Source: DATAGF01 sp963813355 (lineage in GTDB: Bacteria; Actinomycetota; Thermoleophilia; Miltoncostaeales; Miltoncostaeaceae). From it: 64,000 nucleotides of DNA. The stretch lies in contig CAWEYS010000023.1 in the NCBI GenBank assembly GCA_963813355.1, positions 186,001 to 250,000 on the forward strand, given 5' to 3'. The notes under the pieces are model-generated. The model was not told the DNA's origin. It saw only the letters and a program-made list of their open reading frames with translations, and did not search any database. The position numbers and the translations under genes were made by a program. Of this stretch, positions 61,515-64,000 are shown piece after piece; the stretch's first letter is position 1; the number at the start of each line of letters is the position of its first letter.

Positions 61515-61649
61515 TCACCGCTGCCTCCGCGCCATCTCCCACTCGCGCCGGTTGCGGAGCCTTGCACGTCGATCGAGGTACTCGTTGAGACCAAGACCGA
61601 CAACGACGCTCCAGGAGACCACTGCCAAGACGATGAATGCGGCGGTCAC
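61515..61649 (-). CDS. Small membrane protein (44 aa)
   Basis: GTG at 61649 with AAGGAG eight bases upstream. MTAAFIVLAVVSWSVVVGLGLNEYL forms one membrane helix, followed by a strongly basic tail (DRRARLRNRREWEMARRQR). Good ribosome site and clean composition support it; no family known. About 100 bp downstream of the secreted-protein gene on the same strand. Confidence 0.55.
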   Translation of the reverse strand: MTAAFIVLAVVSWSVVVGLGLNEYLDRRARLRNRREWEMARRQR

Positions 61650-61753
61650 GATGGGGCTCCTTCGCAGCAGGAGAGGACGATGCGTCCGCACGTGGAGCAG
61701 ATGTGCGTCGCAGCGGACCTCGACGAGCGGGGCTTGGCAGCAGAAGGAGAGGT

Positions 61754-62329
61754 TCATGAGCCTCCGCGTCCGGTGATGGGGCCGCCGCCGGAGTTGGGCA
61801 GCGGGATGGCGGGGGCGGCAGGGAGCGTCTGCCCGGTGCTCCGCCCACAGTTGGAGTTGAACTGCAGGTAGACGTCCTTCTTGATGTTCGAGTACGGCGC
61901 GGGCCGGTGCCAGATCAGCTTGAGATGGACCTTCCACCCCGAGTTGCCGCTGACGTTGTCGGTCGGGATTGACATGTCGTAGGTGCTGGTTCTGTTCTGC
62001 AGGAGGTACGGCGTCTTCCAGCTCTTCCAGCTGCGGAAGTAGCTGAACCCGGCGCCCGTCTCGGGCTCGAGTCTGGCCTTCGCCTCCATGTGGTCGGCCC
62101 AATCGCCCTTCAAGACGCCGTCGTAGTTGACGACGCGCATCCGGAGGTTGACTCGGGCACGGACGGTGTTGCCCGCGCTGGGGACGCACTGGACGCTCTT
62201 GGTCCAGTAGGTGTGAATCAGGGTGGGGGCCTTCGCCTGAGCCGGCTCGGGGGAGGCCGCCGTGAAGGCCAGTGCGCCGGCGATGGCAGCCGGGGCCAGA
62301 AGGCCGGCCAAGAGTGGATGAGCGCGCAT
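61754..62329 (-). CDS. Secreted protein of unknown function
   Basis: 191 aa from ATG 62329 (a TTG at 62347 is the alternative). Signal peptide MRAHPLLAGLLAPAAIAGALAFTAASPEPAQA, then a mature part with TYWTKSVQCVPSAGNTVRARVNLRMRVVNYDG, SYFRSWKSWKTPYLL, GWKVHLKLIWHRPAPYSNIKKDVYLQFNSNCG: a beta-rich domain with two cysteines that may pair. Codon choice is less GC-extreme than neighbours. Structured leader upstream. Confidence 0.75.
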   Translation of the reverse strand: MRAHPLLAGLLAPAAIAGALAFTAASPEPAQAKAPTLIHTYWTKSVQCVPSAGNTVRARVNLRMRVVNYDGVLKGDWADHMEAKARLEPETGAGFSYFRSWKSWKTPYLLQNRTSTYDMSIPTDNVSGNSGWKVHLKLIWHRPAPYSNIKKDVYLQFNSNCGRSTGQTLPAAPAIPLPNSGGGPITGRGGS

Positions 62330-62358
62330 GTCGGACCTCGTCTTCAATCCTCGGAGAC

Positions 62359-62474
62359 GGCATGGATTCCATGCCCGAGCCGGCGCAGACGCCTGGCTCG
62401 GTTACCGTGCTTCGGCAGGCGGCCCGGTGCGCTTGAGGGCCGTCCGGGGGGTGGGCAGCGGGTTGCCCCCCCGG
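62359..62474 (-). promoter_or_regulatory. Structured leader upstream of secreted-protein gene
   Basis: Three hairpins in the 315-bp gap 62330-62645: GGCATGG/CCATGCC (62359-62375), a near-perfect bulged stem CCGAGCC-GGCG/CGCC-GGCTCGG (62375-62401), and CCGGGGGG/CCCCCCGG (62444-62474). The first two immediately precede the gene's start, with AACC beside the second stem. May be a riboswitch-like or stability element; I could not match it to a known class. Confidence 0.35.
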
Positions 62475-62573
62475 AGGTACGGGGCACGGGACCCCTCCGG
62501 CCCCGTGGACGGTGTCGCTCGTGAGGTGCAGTTCCCGGCGGCCGTCCCCGCCGAAGGCGGTGCCGCCGGTCCA

Positions 62574-62630
62574 CATATGCGCCCGGCCAGGGCGCATATG
62601 GCCTCCGCCGGGCCCGCTAAGAGGCCCGGC
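62574..62630 (-). terminator. Two tandem hairpins after rpoD
   Basis: GCCGGGCC (62607-62614) pairs with GGCCCGGC (62623-62630), 8-base loop, 16 bp after the rpoD stop. CATATGCGCCC (62574-62584) pairs perfectly with GGGCGCATATG (62590-62600), loop GGCCA. No T-run. Same two-hairpin design as near 29.2 kb. Confidence 0.65.
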
Positions 62631-62645
62631 GCAGGCTGTCGCGTC

Positions 62646-63716
<1,071 letters not shown>

Positions 63717-63720
63717 CGCC

Positions 63721-64000
63721 CTAGGAGTCCCCTCGGAGCGCGGCGCGCACGCGCTGCTCGAGCTCCACGGTTCGCAGGTACCCGTCCTCGTCGCCGGCCG
63801 CGCGCTGCTCCGCGGCCCGGCGCCGCAGCATCGGCAGCTCGACCCGGTAGGCCGCCTCGCGCAGCTCGGTCTCGCTCACCTCGGCGTCGGCGACCCCGAC
63901 CCGGACGGCGAGGGAGACGTCCGCGAGGTCGGCCGGCCACGCGTCGAGGTCGGCGTCGCCCGAGCGCAGCAGCTCGAAGGCTCGGCGGTGCTCCTCGACC
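63721..64000 (-). CDS. dnaG: DNA primase DnaG, C-terminal part
   Basis: The last ~92 codons before TAG at 63721; the 5' part lies beyond the window. The sequence (EEHRRAFELLRSGDADLDAWPADLADVSLAVRVGVADAEV ... LELRRRAAEQRAAGDEDGYLR-like) is the helical C-terminal region that binds the DnaB helicase. Placement directly upstream of rpoD supports the call, as the domain itself is weakly conserved. Confidence 0.8.
   Translation of the reverse strand, partial: VEEHRRAFELLRSGDADLDAWPADLADVSLAVRVGVADAEVSETELREAAYRVELPMLRRRAAEQRAAGDEDGYLRTVELEQRVRAALRGDS

Overview
The window is 64 kb of very GC-rich, gene-dense bacterial chromosome. Most genes start with ATG or GTG, and many stop and start codons overlap (ATGA, GTGA). 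The content points to an actinobacterium: a LysRS-MprF fusion, F420-type PPOX and DUF385 flavoproteins, an ACT-domain malic enzyme, PolA without an exonuclease acid pair, and DUF3291, amphi-Trp, DUF7144 and DUF6325 families. I favour the Thermoleophilia (Solirubrobacterales-like); this is inference from gene content, not a database result. No phage, transposase, CRISPR array or biosynthetic cluster is visible.

Layout. 1-4974: t6A-tRNA modification genes (tsaD, rimI, tsaB, tsaE) with a family 4 uracil-DNA glycosylase, then panC-panB and a PPOX protein. 5-8.1 kb: fumC, a 23-bp tandem repeat array and an M20 peptidase. 8.1-15.6 kb: a minus-strand run of membrane and lipid genes ending in a LysRS-MprF fusion with the reverse of the mycobacterial domain order. 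15.7-20.1 kb: a frameshifted quinone oxidoreductase behind a MerR/SoxR-like promoter, a second copy of the palindromic repeat, a Cys/His protein of unknown function, an HtrA-like protease and membrane proteins. 20-39 kb: housekeeping genes (uvrA, ftsH-like, uvrB, lytic transglycosylase, coaE, rpsA, polA, malic enzyme) and a tRNA-Leu(CAA).

39.4-58.9 kb is an accessory, stress-flavoured island: diacylglycerol-kinase-like protein, amphi-Trp, DUF2252, HD, DUF1269, YihY, Na+/H+ antiporter, AI-2E exporter, DUF1254, CMD, a MalT-type LuxR regulator, DUF6325, a K+ channel, DUF7144 and GlsB. It holds several gene remnants, a duplicated promoter region and five copies of a dyad-like 24-bp motif upstream of its transcription units, so it may be a regulon. 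58.9-64 kb: a hydrolase, another frameshifted quinone oxidoreductase, small secreted or membrane proteins, the principal sigma factor rpoD and the 3' end of dnaG.

Several genes carry single-base or 4-base frameshifts, mostly of +1 sense. They may be real decay or residual sequencing or assembly error; the sequence alone cannot separate these.
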